From contig NW_003314263.1 in NCBI RefSeq assembly GCF_000143415.4, positions 557,035 through 621,034 of the forward strand: a DNA stretch of 64,000 bases, given 5' to 3'. Below are positions 54,544 through 64,000 of this stretch, one piece after another; the first letter of the stretch is position 1; each line of letters begins with the position of its first letter. Both the position numbers and the translations under genes were made by a program. The stretch comes from Selaginella moellendorffii. Its lineage: Eukaryota > Streptophyta > Lycopodiopsida > Selaginellales > Selaginellaceae. Under the pieces are notes generated by a model. The model saw only the letters and a program-made list of their open reading frames with translations. It did not search any database and was not told where the DNA came from.

Positions 54544-55589
54544 GCGATGACTGTTTACAAAATCTAATAAACCTTTGCCCGACTGCCCTGGAAGAAGATT
54601 GGAGTCAAGACGTTAGTGTCCTCCTTGCAGATTGTGCTAGTCCTTGAGTTACAGAATCCCAGTGATCGCCGGAGAAGAGGAGCTGGTCTTGCCTGAGCAC
54701 GCCAGTGAGCAACGCCAAGACATCCTGGATTTCTTCCACTTCCCCACTTGCCAATTAAATTAAAAAAACATATTCTAGAATTCTATAACTGTATTATTAT
54801 ATTTATAACTCATTATACACACAGTTCCTTTCAAATATAATTGCAATTGTTAAGCTTAAAGAGGATAAATTTGTTTAAGCCCTCTAAGTTTAATGAGGAA
54901 TTTAAAATTTTCAGATTTTTAATACTTGAAATTAAAAATAAAAGTGTGAGTGCTTGGAATATAGAAAGGGAATATAGAAAATGTGCTAATCCTTAGTTAC
55001 AGAATCCCAGTGATCGCCCTAGAAGAGGAGCTAACTGAAACCCTTTTAGGGTCCACTTTTAATCTAATGACTCGAATCATATCTAGTTAGTAAACATTGT
55101 TTTGAATGTTATAATTTTGTTAAACTGGAAACTCAAATTAGAATAATATCAAAACAATAAATATTCCACAAATGTGTTTCCTCAAAGGAAATTATCAAAT
55201 TCGTTAAAGGAAGTTAGAGGGAATTATCATATCCAAATGATAAAGTCTCCATTGCAAAAGGTTAAATGTTAATGCCGGTCAACCCTTTACATGTGACCCA
55301 CGTCACAGCGCCTTCTTCTCTAAACCCTTTAACAGTTACTTCTTATCTGACGGCTGCCATTGGGTAGATCAGAAAGTTTGCCACTCCTCATTATTATATC
55401 ATTGTTATAGATGCTTAGCCATGATCAAGAGCATTTCCTTGAAGAATAACGAATAGAATGAGATTCGCAAGTAAGCATACCATGAGATTCGCAAGGCCCC
55501 TTATACCAGGAGGAACAAACTCTATGGCACAAAGAGTGAGTACCACAATGGAACTTTAATAGAGAAGAACGCTCACCTCGTTGGAGACC
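54544..55589. other. GST copy 2 downstream region, start of a third unit, P450 upstream region
   Basis: GST 3' UTR, the ATG11 scrap (54653-54740), then from ~54757 the AT-rich head of a third GST unit. At 54946 the first ~40 bp of the B-type LTR follow (TGTGAGTGCTTGGAATATAG). A second short ATG11-like scrap lies near 55005 (GAATCCCAGTGATCGCCC). From ~55050 AT-rich DNA leads to the P450, with no clear TATA box. Confidence 0.65.
54653..54740 (-). pseudogene. ATG11 exon 1 fragment behind GST copy 2
   Basis: Same fragment and same ~20-bp deletion as at 16091-16177. Confidence 0.8.
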
Positions 55590-57178
55590 ATGGAGTTCTT
55601 AGTTGGTTTTGCAATTCTCTTGATCTTGGTTGTCTTCTCAAGCGTGTTCTACCTGAGAGTAGCATCGCAATCGCCATCACTCCCCACTCCACTGCCGATC
55701 ATCGGCCATCTTTACCTCTTGGGAAAGCTCCCTCACCACTCTCTCCTCGCGATTGCTCGAAAGTATGGCCCCCTCGTCAAGCTCCGGCTTGGCTCGGTTC
55801 CCGTGGTGATCGCGTCAAGCCCCGAGATGGCGAGAGAGTTTCTAAGAAACCAGGATCTCACCTTTGCATCGAGGCCGACGTTGCTCACCACGAAGTACAT
55901 CCTCTACGACTCCAAGGACATGGTTTTTGCTCCATACGGCGAGCACTGGAGGAGCATGAGGAAGCTGTGCGTCGTGGAGCTCCTGACGGACCGTCGCCTC
56001 GCCTCGTCGCACCAGGCAAGGCTCGAAGAGCTACAGAGATTGTTAGCGAAGATCGCAAAAGTTGCGGAGACGAGCAAACCTTTCGTGCTGCTAGATCTGC
56101 TGACGGAGTTTACGTTCAACGTCATCACCCGGATGGTGATGAACAAGGCTTACTTTGGATCCGGAGAGACGACGGAGGAGCTCGCGGCCACCAGAGACTT
56201 CATCCATATGCAAGAGCAAGGAACCATTCTTCTCGGGGAGTTCCACATCGGCGACTACATCCCGTTTCTCAAGTGGTTCGACTCGAGCGTCGCCAAGATG
56301 AAAGCCCTGCACAAGATCCAGGACGAGTTCCTGCAAAAAGTGGTCGATCAGCACGTCCTTGCGAGGCAAAGCAGAGAACAAACTCAAGCTCACGATGGAG
56401 GTGGAGATTTCGTCGACACACTCTTGTCTCTAGACTCTCCAGATCCAAACAATCAAGCTAGAAACATCAAGGCACTCATCCAGGTACTCTAAAAGGAGAA
56501 AGAAAGAAAAAATCCATACCTTGGAAGTTCTTCCATGTTGTGTTCTTACTCTTTCTCCTCGTCTAGAATCTCTTGGGAGCTGGAACAGACACCTCCATTA
56601 CCACGATCCAATGGGCAATGGCGGAGCTGCTAAACAATCCCAGAGCCCTGGAGAAAGCACAGGAAGAATTACGCGCGAAATTCGGCAATGCCCGCCAGGA
56701 AATCATCCAAGAACACGAGCTAAAAGATCTACCATACCTCCACGCAGTGATCAAGGAGACCTTCCGCCTCCATCCGCCAGCGCCGCTCCTCATCCCCCAC
56801 CAATCCACCCAAGACACCACCGTCGCGGGCCTCGCCATCGCCAAGGGCACGCGCCTCTTCGTCAATGTCTATGCCATCGGCCGAGACCCTGCCCTGTGGA
56901 AATCCCCCGACGATTTCCTCCCGGAGCGGTTCCTGGGATCCAGCATTGACGTCCACGGCAAGAATTTCGAGCTCCTCCCGTTTGGATCGGGACGGCGCGG
57001 CTGCCCTGGCATGGCGCTGGGATTGATCACTGTCCAGCTCGCCCTCGCGAATCTGCTGCATCGATTCCAGTGGAGCTTGGCGCCGGGCGTGGACGCGCAT
57101 CCCATGGCCGAGTGCTTCGGCGTCGTCACCACCATGGAAATCCCACTCCGCGCTCGAGCAAGCCCTAATAAGGATTGA
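55590..57178 (+). CDS. Cytochrome P450, A-type (CYP71 clan)
   Basis: ER-bound monooxygenase of plant specialised metabolism. Exon 1 is 55590-56483 and exon 2 is 56567-57178, giving 501 residues, a full length. Features: N-terminal membrane anchor (LVGFAILLILVVFSSVFYL), hinge SLPTPLPIIGHL, I-helix AGTDTS (303-308), K-helix ETFR (362-365), PERF (417-420) and heme loop FGSGRRGCPG (437-446) with Cys444. The single intron just before the I-helix is typical of the CYP71 clan. The start is the first in-frame ATG, directly before the anchor. The exact subfamily and substrate cannot be named from sequence alone. All key residues are present, so the enzyme should be active. Confidence 0.92.
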
Positions 57179-57548
57179 TACGTTCTAAATATTTTCAAAT
57201 GTATTCCAGGTGAAATTCTAGTGTTTCTTTAGTTTTTTTTTTTTTTTTTTTTTGAGCTTTCTTTTTCTTATAGAGGAAGGAACCAGCTTGGATCAGCAAA
57301 GCTTTGTATAGTTTCTGAATTCTTTTTTAAATCTCCTAATGCTTGAATTGCGAAGGAAAGAAATAGTCAAGCGACTAATGTACAAATGAGCAGTCAATCT
57401 TTTGTAACTTTGACAAGCTTGGTTTGGTTGTTAGCAGGATTTTTTGTGCAAGAGTTTAAGTTCTATTTGATATCATCAGCTTGAGTTCTATTTGACTGAG
57501 CATGTATAAAGTCTCACTGGGGTTACAAGGGGCAATGTGGTGTAAGAA
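57179..57548. other. Spacer after the P450
   Basis: 3' UTR with a T-run (57231-57254), then AT-rich DNA with a repeated phrase AGTTCTATTTGA at ~57459 and 57485. It probably contains the promoter of the small peptide gene. Confidence 0.5.
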
Positions 57549-57887
57549 ATGGAAGCAACAGGCCTGATCATCTTGCTGCTCCTCACTGTTTCTCAGGGTA
57601 GTTATTGTTGATGAATCTTTTCTTTTCCCGTTTCATTGACAGCTTTCTGTGGATGGTTTCAGGTATGTTGCCTGAGCAGGCGGTAGCGTTTAGAACACTC
57701 AAGCAATGTAAATCTCTCTCTGGATTCATCCTCTCAATCACTGCTATTGGTTGTTGTTTTTGCAGTCTGTCCACAAGTGTGCACATACACTTCTGTTGTG
57801 TGTAATGGCGTGACCAGGGATAGAGTCTGCTATAGCGACTGCAACTTACCAGCAAATTGCACTGGATGTAGGGGTGCTTGCTCCTGA
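57549..57887 (+). CDS. Small secreted eight-cysteine peptide
   Basis: Three exons (57549-57597, 57663-57707, 57766-57887) with GT-AG borders join to 71 codons. The first 16 residues (MEATGLIILLLLTVSQ) are a clear signal peptide. A short spacer follows, then a Cys-rich core with eight cysteines: CPQVC, VVCNG, RVCYSDC, NCTGC, RGAC and a final Ser. The spacing (C-x3-C-x6-C-x8-C-x3-C-x5-C-x2-C-x3-C) is not one I recognise as defensin, thionin or lipid-transfer protein; a distant Kazal- or snakin-like relation cannot be excluded. The joins rest on frame continuity and splice signals only. Function unknown. Confidence 0.6.
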
Positions 57888-58865
57888 TATGGAGCACAAT
57901 CTATAATAATCGCCAAGGTGAAGGATGTTGTGCTTGTATTTTGATCATGAATTTACTCTGAGAAAAATGCATACCTTTAGAAGTTCTTCTGGGTTGTGTT
58001 TTTCTTTCCTCTGCACTTGGGAGCTGGAACAGACACGTCCATCATCGCATGCATACCTCAGAAGTTCTTACGTGTTGCGTTATTCTTTTCTATTTTTTTT
58101 CCCCGGAATTTCGGGCAGTCCCCATTTCTAGGGTTTCTCAATTCTAGGGCTTCTAGGCATTCACCAGTCCCTCACGCCATACAAGTAATTTCCCCCCACG
58201 TTAACATCGCCTTATGCGGGCTGGACTTCTGCGATGATTTGCTCGGTTGTATGCCACCTTTTTAGTATTGTTCGCTCTGATAGATTGTGCTGAGGTGGCA
58301 ACCAAATCTGTAACTAAAAGGACTTTTCTATCTTTAATTTGAATGGCTTTTGTGAAGATGCTTACTGGACAATGTGCTTGATCCTTGCCTTTTGACTGAG
58401 GGGATGGAGATGCTCCTTTCTCCACCCAGCAGCAAAGTAGCTCTAGATTTGAGCATATTTGATCCTCAGCAAAGTGAGTGGATGTAAACATTTTTCTTGG
58501 ATAGTAGTGTGGGTGTTATTTTGAAGGTCAGAATGCAGTTAGGCAGGATTAAGAAAGTGATTTTCAAATTTGGGCATCCTGAGTGCAATAAAGATCCTAA
58601 AAAATATTCTCCCACCCGGATTTAAGAAAAAACTAAATGTCATAATCAAGTTAAAATTTTTCATTGTGACTTCTAAAAAAAAAGGATAAATAGTCATAAA
58701 ACAAAAATCCTTTTTAACTAGTCATATGTATGTCTCAATGTATTTATATATGTATATATATTTCTACTAGCAAAGAATCTAGTTACTCTGGACTAAATAG
58801 AAAAAAATATTCAAAGATGCTTCATTAGGATAATGAACTTTATAAGATTACGAGGAAATGAAATT
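57888..58865. other. Spacer with P450 scraps, AT-rich towards the end
   Basis: Holds the P450 fragments described separately. From 58560 it is AT-rich with short A-runs and a TATATATGTATATATA stretch near 58745. No gene seen. Confidence 0.5.
57966..58100 (+). pseudogene. Scraps of the P450 intron and exon 2
   Basis: GCATACCTTTAGAAGTTCTTC...TTGGGAGCTGGAACAGACACGTCCATC (given in parts) matches the end of the P450 intron and the start of exon 2 (AGTDTS codons) at 56513-56600. The intron part is repeated again directly after it (GCATACCTCAGAAGTTCTTACG). No further exon 2 follows. Confidence 0.75.
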
Positions 58866-59902
58866 TATGGTGTGCAATTTGTAAAGCAAGCTAAAAGCGA
58901 GTTACAAAGGAAGACAAAAAAATTGAAACAAATTCAAAAGAATTCAAACTAAATAAAACGAAATCCAATAAAGACAAATGAATTAAAACAAATTACAACA
59001 AAAACAAAAAAACACGTGGCAGCTCGTGATTGGCTCGGAAATACTTTGAGCAGGGTTCTAGAATATTCACTCGCATCTTTGGGGGGTTGTGAATAAGCCA
59101 TGAATGGGGCAAATGCTGGCGGGATAATCAGCTTTATGGCACAGTTGAGCGCAGAGCAGTGACGGAGAGTCATACGATTCAGATAGAAGTTTCTGGTGAA
59201 GTACTCAGTGAGAGAGAATGGCAAGGCCGAGGTGAAGTACTCAGTGTTTTTTTCGCTGCAACGAGGAATGGAGGTTCATCGTCAAGCCGAGACTGGGATG
59301 AGAACAGATCCTATCCTTTGCAATGTCTACGTGGGAAATGCACATGTACGTGAAGTGCCAGGTGCTCAAGAGGTGTGATACCATTTGGTTTTATGCCAGA
59401 TCACGAAAAGTTTTCCTTGCAACCTTTGTTTTCACAGTGAAAGATATCCAAGTGGAGCCAGCACTTTTGTGGCTTCTCAAGAACGCTAGCCCGGAAGGAC
59501 AAGAGATAACTAAGCTTGTGAGACGACAGGACACTGATACGTTGAGCCAGCTCACGGCCCTGCTTGTCAGGGAGTTATCTTCAAAGAAGCACGTACTGGC
59601 TGCTTGCTCGCTCTAGTTGCGAACAAGACATGGGCAAGGAAGGAGCTGCTGGATACCTCTCGTCCAAAAGGCAACGAGACCTCTAAACAAGCTCGTCAAG
59701 AACATCAACGAGGAGGAGCCAGGGACGATCAACGTTGCTACTCAGGCGGCATTAGCTCTGGCTGTAATTAGTTTGTTTTCATTTGATGTCGTTTGATTTC
59801 GTTTGAATTCTTGAATTCGTTTCAACTCTTTTTAAAATCGTTTCAATTTGTTTGTCTTTGTTTGTAACTTGCTTTTAGCTTACTTATGAATTGCACGCCA
59901 TA
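58866..59902. mobile_element. Foldback element with ~140-bp inverted repeats and an inner gene fragment
   Basis: 58866-59005 and 59760-59902 are imperfect inverted repeats. TATGGTGTGCAATTTGTAAAGC on the left (in two parts) pairs with the right end, as do the inner GCTAAAAGCGAGTTACAAA and GAATTCAAACTAAATAAAACG runs. The layout is that of a Mutator-like or foldback element. I could not fix the target duplication. The inside is less AT-rich and appears gene-derived. Confidence 0.65.
59323..59616 (+). pseudogene. Gene fragment inside the foldback element, possibly an armadillo-repeat remnant
   Basis: A 97-codon open stretch containing EPALLWLLKNASPEGQEITK and LSQLTALLVRELSSKKHVL. The period and the AALxxL-like patterns recall degenerate ARM repeats, but the match is weak. 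After the stop, related-looking sequence continues to ~59755 in another frame (WARKELLDTSRPKGN), suggesting a frameshifted remnant. Confidence 0.3.
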
Positions 59903-61165
59903 GAAAGTATCTTTGAACTTTGCTAGGTCCATCTTAAATATCTAATTAAATTTCTAGATATTTATGTAAAATTTTGTATGTTAATTGAGATTATCAAGGA
60001 TTGATAGAAGTGAAATCATTTGGAGATCAGCCAATATAAGTTGCTAAAACTTTCAAGCTAATGACAATAAACAATTGAAATCTTTTCTATATGCATTTGC
60101 ATGTAAATCTCCTCACTTGTGCTGGCCTTGAAATATGTTCTCTCGATATCATTCCAGTTAGAGGCTCACTAGCTCAGCACAATGGGAAAACCTGACAATT
60201 TTCTCTATTAGTGTTAATGCTCAAGCAATTGAAACTTTTCCATTCTGGGAGCACATTGAGCTTGACTCATTTTCAAAATGTACTGCACCATAAACAACAC
60301 ATATGGATGATATATTTTCAATATTAAACATATATGCTGTATGGTTATTATAATTCTTTTGATGTGCTAGTTTATAAATAGTATAATTTGATGATTACTG
60401 CATTTGTATTAGTTTCATTAGCATTTTCAAGGTCTATATTTGTATGAGCTTCATTAGCATGTGCTATGTTTGTATTAGCATCATCAAAATCTGAAGTAAT
60501 TTTTGCATTAGCATCTTCAAAGTTTAGATTAGTTTCTTCATTAGCATCTTCAAGGTTGTTATGAGTATAAATATGTGTGCTAGTGTCAATAGTTAGAAGC
60601 AACTGGTGACATATACCTCTTAATACTTCGCAAAGCCGAAGCATACTTGGTAGGGAGGAAGTTGTGTTCAATAAGTAGCAGTAGAAGTGAAGCATGAATC
60701 TAAAAGAAAATCAAAGTACTTATCTCAAATTTTTCATAGATTTCATGTATAGGTTGTGCTCCTATTTTGCAAAATTAGTCTTCATTTTATTTTATTTTTT
60801 TATTTTTTCCAGTGTAATAATGTGAGTTTTGGCTTTTATTGGCCTGGAAAATGTATGCTAGTCCTTTGTCTAGATTTCATTTCTTGCTAGATTAGTGTTG
60901 ATGAAACTTCCCTTCCTCTATAGTTCAAGGCATGTATTGGTGAGCCTGTGACATGTTCACATTTTATTTTTTTGTTTTATTTTTTCCAGTGTAAGAATGT
61001 GAGTTTTGGCTTTTATTGGCCTGGAAAATGTATGCTAGTCCTCCATCTAGATTTCATGTATAGATTTTGCTCCTATTTTGTAAAATTAGTCTTCATTTGA
61101 TGAAGACTAAGATTAGTGTTGATGAAACTTCCCTTCCTCTATAGTTTGAGGCATGTATTGGTGAA
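59903..61165. repeat. AT-rich intergenic DNA with internal repeats
   Basis: 60400-60560 has an irregular ~18-bp repeat of CATTAGCATCTTCAAAG type, which creates an Asn/Asp/Ala-rich frame on the minus strand that is not a credible gene. 60738-60945 and 60958-61165 are irregular direct repeats sharing GTGAGTTTTGGCTTTTATTGG and GATGAAACTTCCCTTCC. No gene seen. Confidence 0.65.
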
Positions 61166-63249
61166 TGAGTCTCTAAAAAGGGACATAAAAAGGACTAATA
61201 CATAGCAAGTGTTAGGACACATGGAAGTGTTAGGACACATGGAAGTGTTAGGAATGAGTTCAAAAAGAAGTTCGAGCAGGAGTCCAAAAAAAAGTCTGAG
61301 ATGGACTTCGAGAAGGAATCCAAAATGGAGTTTGATATAGACTTAAGATAGACTCAAGATGGAGTTTGAGATGGACCTGAGATGGAGTTTGAGGTTGAGT
61401 TTAAGATGGAACTTAGATGGAGTTTGAGGTTAAGTCCGAGATGGAGACCGAGACTAGATCCAAGGTCAATTCCAAGGTCAAGGCCAAGATCGAGATCGAG
61501 ACCGAAACCGAATTCGAGACCAAGTCCAAGTCCAAGTCCGAGTTTGAATCTGAGTCTGAGTCTGAGTTTAAAGGTGAAAGCCCAAAATGATCATCTCCCA
61601 GACCCTAAGGGGTTTGGTGAGCTCCAAAAGTATAGTAGAAGGAGGACTTCAGTGGAGCTAATTTGGCCAGGAAAGGCCATTGTGACCAAGGACGGTTATA
61701 CTTATGTAGTAGGTGATTATATAACCATTGAGGAGTCCAAGGCTAGAATAAATAGATGAATAAGTGGGGTAACTTGGTGAAGTGTTCAAGAGCCAGCTCT
61801 AATTTCTCCAGGAGATCTAATGGTCAATGCTCTCAATCCAAATGTGGGTGGCACTACCTACTTGGATAACTAGCATGGCTCATCAGAACCTTGCTCTAGC
61901 CATATGGCTAGGGCACCCAAAGGCAGAAGGTGGGGAGAGTAACCACGAGGCTCATGTAGAGCCATGGTGTTTCGAAATGTTGTCCCAAAGTCTTAGACTG
62001 TGGAAAGGAAGAAGAGCAGTCCTCTTGTGTAGTGACCAAAGGTATGGTCACGTGGTGAGGAAGTCCCAGATGTCAATGGGATTTAGTGGTTAGGCTTTCA
62101 GGCCCTGACTTAGTGGTAGTGTTGGCAAGCACTGCCGTAGGCAGAGTGGGACTTGGTGGGGACTGAAGAAGGGACATTAGGAAAGGGTGTTCCCCATGTC
62201 TTCAGACATCCTAAGGGTGCTAAGCTATGGTTCTAGAATGACCACCCATAAATGGATAGCCTAGTCTTTGAGAGATGGGATTGTAGTATGGGTGGTCTTG
62301 GACTACTAATAAGACAAGGGTAAATAGACATGACTTTAGTGTAACAGACTAATAAGTTGGTAGTACCTTTGGGGTGTCTGTTAGGAGATTGGATATATAG
62401 AGCACTTGGACTAAGTGCGAAGGCTAAGTGGCATAGATACCATTCATGGGGATAGCATGTCCCCAAGTTCAGAATAGGACTTATAGAGATTGTGAGTGAG
62501 ACTCCTCCAAGTGGTCAAAGATGTGGTTAAGTAATTAAAGTATAATGGAAAATTTAGTCACTTACAATTTGATTGAAATTGTTCCTTAGTCCGGCTTTTA
62601 TTGGTGGTTAAGAATATCACCACTTGATATTGGCATTGGAAGGTCCCAAAAGTGGGTCCATCCTCAAGGAGTAGCATGTCGAGAGGGCATGATTCTCCAC
62701 TTGAGTTCATACATAAACGTGTATGCAATGTGATGGATAGAAAGGGGCTAATAAGGGAATGATTTTAAGTTCTTGGGAATAATAGAAGGTTTTCCTCATA
62801 GAGTTGAGGATGTGATCTATATAAGCGTTTGACTTAGTAAATTGGCTAATATAGTTGTGGTAAACAACTATTGTTAAGATCACGAAAATGATGGAAACTC
62901 CTAGACGATAAAGGAGTTATAAGATTATCCTTATATAATTAAAGATGGTGCTCAAAAATTTGAAATTGGAATTAGTGACTATAGGAGGTCAAATATGGAT
63001 GAGGACACGGGTCTTTGAAATGATAGCCAGGGTTAGTTTTAATAAATGCTGGAACATCCTAGGGAGTTGGGGGTGTACTTAGAGAGGATGAGTTAAAATT
63101 TTCATCATATGGATAGATAGTCTTAAAGGGCAAAAGTAACCCACATGGAACAAAGAATAATCAAGTGTTAGAGTAACACTTGCAAAGAGGGTCCTTTTGA
63201 GTTGAATATAAAAAATTGTGTTCTAGCAAGCTAGCACCTCAAAAGTAGC
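61166..63249 (+). mobile_element. Decayed C-family LTR and 5' interior
   Basis: Minisatellite remnants (61270-61565, GAGTTTGAGATGGA types), then CCAAAAGTATAGTAG and further LTR sequence collinear with 29800-30779. The LTR ends at 62566 (TTAGTCACTTACA). A degenerate primer-binding site follows, then interior sequence matching 30780-31450 until ~63249. It is much more diverged than the copies in the stack, so it is an older insertion. Confidence 0.8.
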
Positions 63250-63299
63250 CATGTGTAAGGAACCAACTTTCCAAGGTGTTGTAGGCTAAAGGATCCCCG

Positions 63300-64000
63300 A
63301 AAGCATGACCAAAATGACAAAGAGTTCATCGGATGGGACCGAATCAAAGATTGAGTCCAAGACCGACTCTGAGACCGAGTTTGAGATAGAGTTCAGGATC
63401 AAGTTCGAGGCCGAATCGGAGACCGAGTTTGAGATCGAGTTCGAGACCGAGTTCGAGATCCAAATCAGGTCCGAGACCGAGTCCGAAGTCGAGTCCGAAG
63501 TCGAGTCTGAGATCGGGTCCGAGACCGAGTCCGAAGTCGGGTCCGAGATCGAGTCCGATATCGAGTCCGAGACCGAGTCCGAAGTCAGGTCTGAGATTGA
63601 GTCCGAGTACTAATACGGGTCAAGGGGTGAAAGCCCAAAGTGTGCGTCTCCCAGGGGGGGGGGGGCGGGGGGGGGATGCAGGGGGCTTCCAAAAGTATAG
63701 TAGGGATAGTGAGGTCTAGGAACCAGTCTTGAAGGAACTCTCCAGTGGTGCTTCCAAATTGACTTGAGGTTGAGATTGGGGCCGAGGGTCCTTGGGTGGG
63801 AGTGAGCAGGGACTTGGATGGTGCCAGAGGGGCCACCCCAAGAAGTGCTCAAGAGCAGATCCCACTCCCGAAAGGGAAACCGACTGCGGTGCTCCCGGCT
63901 CATGTGGAGTGGTGTCCCACTTGAGTACCATATGGCTCATTGGGCCCCGCCCCTTCCTAGGGGCTTGGGCCTTTCCTTCGGGGATGGAAGTGGGGGGGGG
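63300..64000 (+). mobile_element. Second C-family LTR variant, cut by window edge
   Basis: A minisatellite with a different unit mix (GAGTCCGAAGTC and GAGACCGA, 63340-63610), then GGTGAAAGCCCAAAGTGTGCG, a G-run with one C (63653-63674), CTTCCAAAAGTATAGTAGGG and diverged downstream LTR sequence. The window ends inside it in a G-run. Confidence 0.75.

Noticed and set aside
60372-60695. Minus-strand frame of 107 codons rich in Asn, Asp and Ala
   Set aside because: It is produced by an irregular ~18-bp repeat in AT-rich DNA, with no domain or splice context.

Overview
The window reads as nuclear DNA of a land plant, most likely the lycophyte Selaginella (inference). Its genes have many introns, most of about 45-70 bp. 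It holds tau-class glutathione S-transferases, an A-type (CYP71-clan) P450, plant-type ATG11, Ty3-like LTR retrotransposons and a plant telomere motif (TTTAGGG). Splice sites were read by eye from GT-AG borders, frame continuity and protein family conservation. No database search was possible.

Left arm (1-9336), gene-dense: 5' end of a plastid alpha/beta hydrolase (-), divergent from the DNA primase small subunit (+); a PLP-dependent aromatic amino acid decarboxylase (+) with a suspicious lesion; ATG11 (-); a broken GST copy. A 5.0 kb Ty3-like element (A, 9337-14336) follows, then GST copy 1 with a scrap of ATG11 behind it.

Centre (16382-53152), a nested transposon stack. Ty3-like element B is split by a 31.9 kb insertion, C (20064-51958), with 5-bp target duplication AAGGT. 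C has LTRs but no recognisable gag/pol and contains two further insertions. D (24888-33764, target duplication CTTTA) is another LTR element without genes, and itself holds a C-family fragment. T (33988-47360) is a 13.4 kb element bounded by 23-bp inverted repeats. C's left LTR carries a 1,041-bp tandem triplication that includes flanking B sequence.

Element T is the most interesting part. It carries a transposase-like gene resembling the DUF7869 family (-, one in-frame stop and an assembly gap). It also carries an 11-exon gene (+) that I assemble into one 1,637-residue protein with a ParB-like motif region, a basic/acidic linker and a C-terminal FCP1/NIF phosphatase domain. At least 18 copies of a fixed-geometry 22-bp imperfect palindrome (ATGGCRTG, six bases, CAYGCCAT) are scattered through T, including introns and exons. 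A ParB-like protein together with many dispersed palindromes suggests a parS-like binding system on a giant plant transposon. That link is inference.

Right arm (53153-64000): GST copy 2 and a second ATG11 scrap, showing that the two GST units were once a tandem array; a complete P450; a small secreted eight-cysteine peptide gene in three exons; P450 exon/intron scraps; a foldback element with a gene fragment; AT-rich intergenic repeats; and decayed C-family LTR sequence running off the end.
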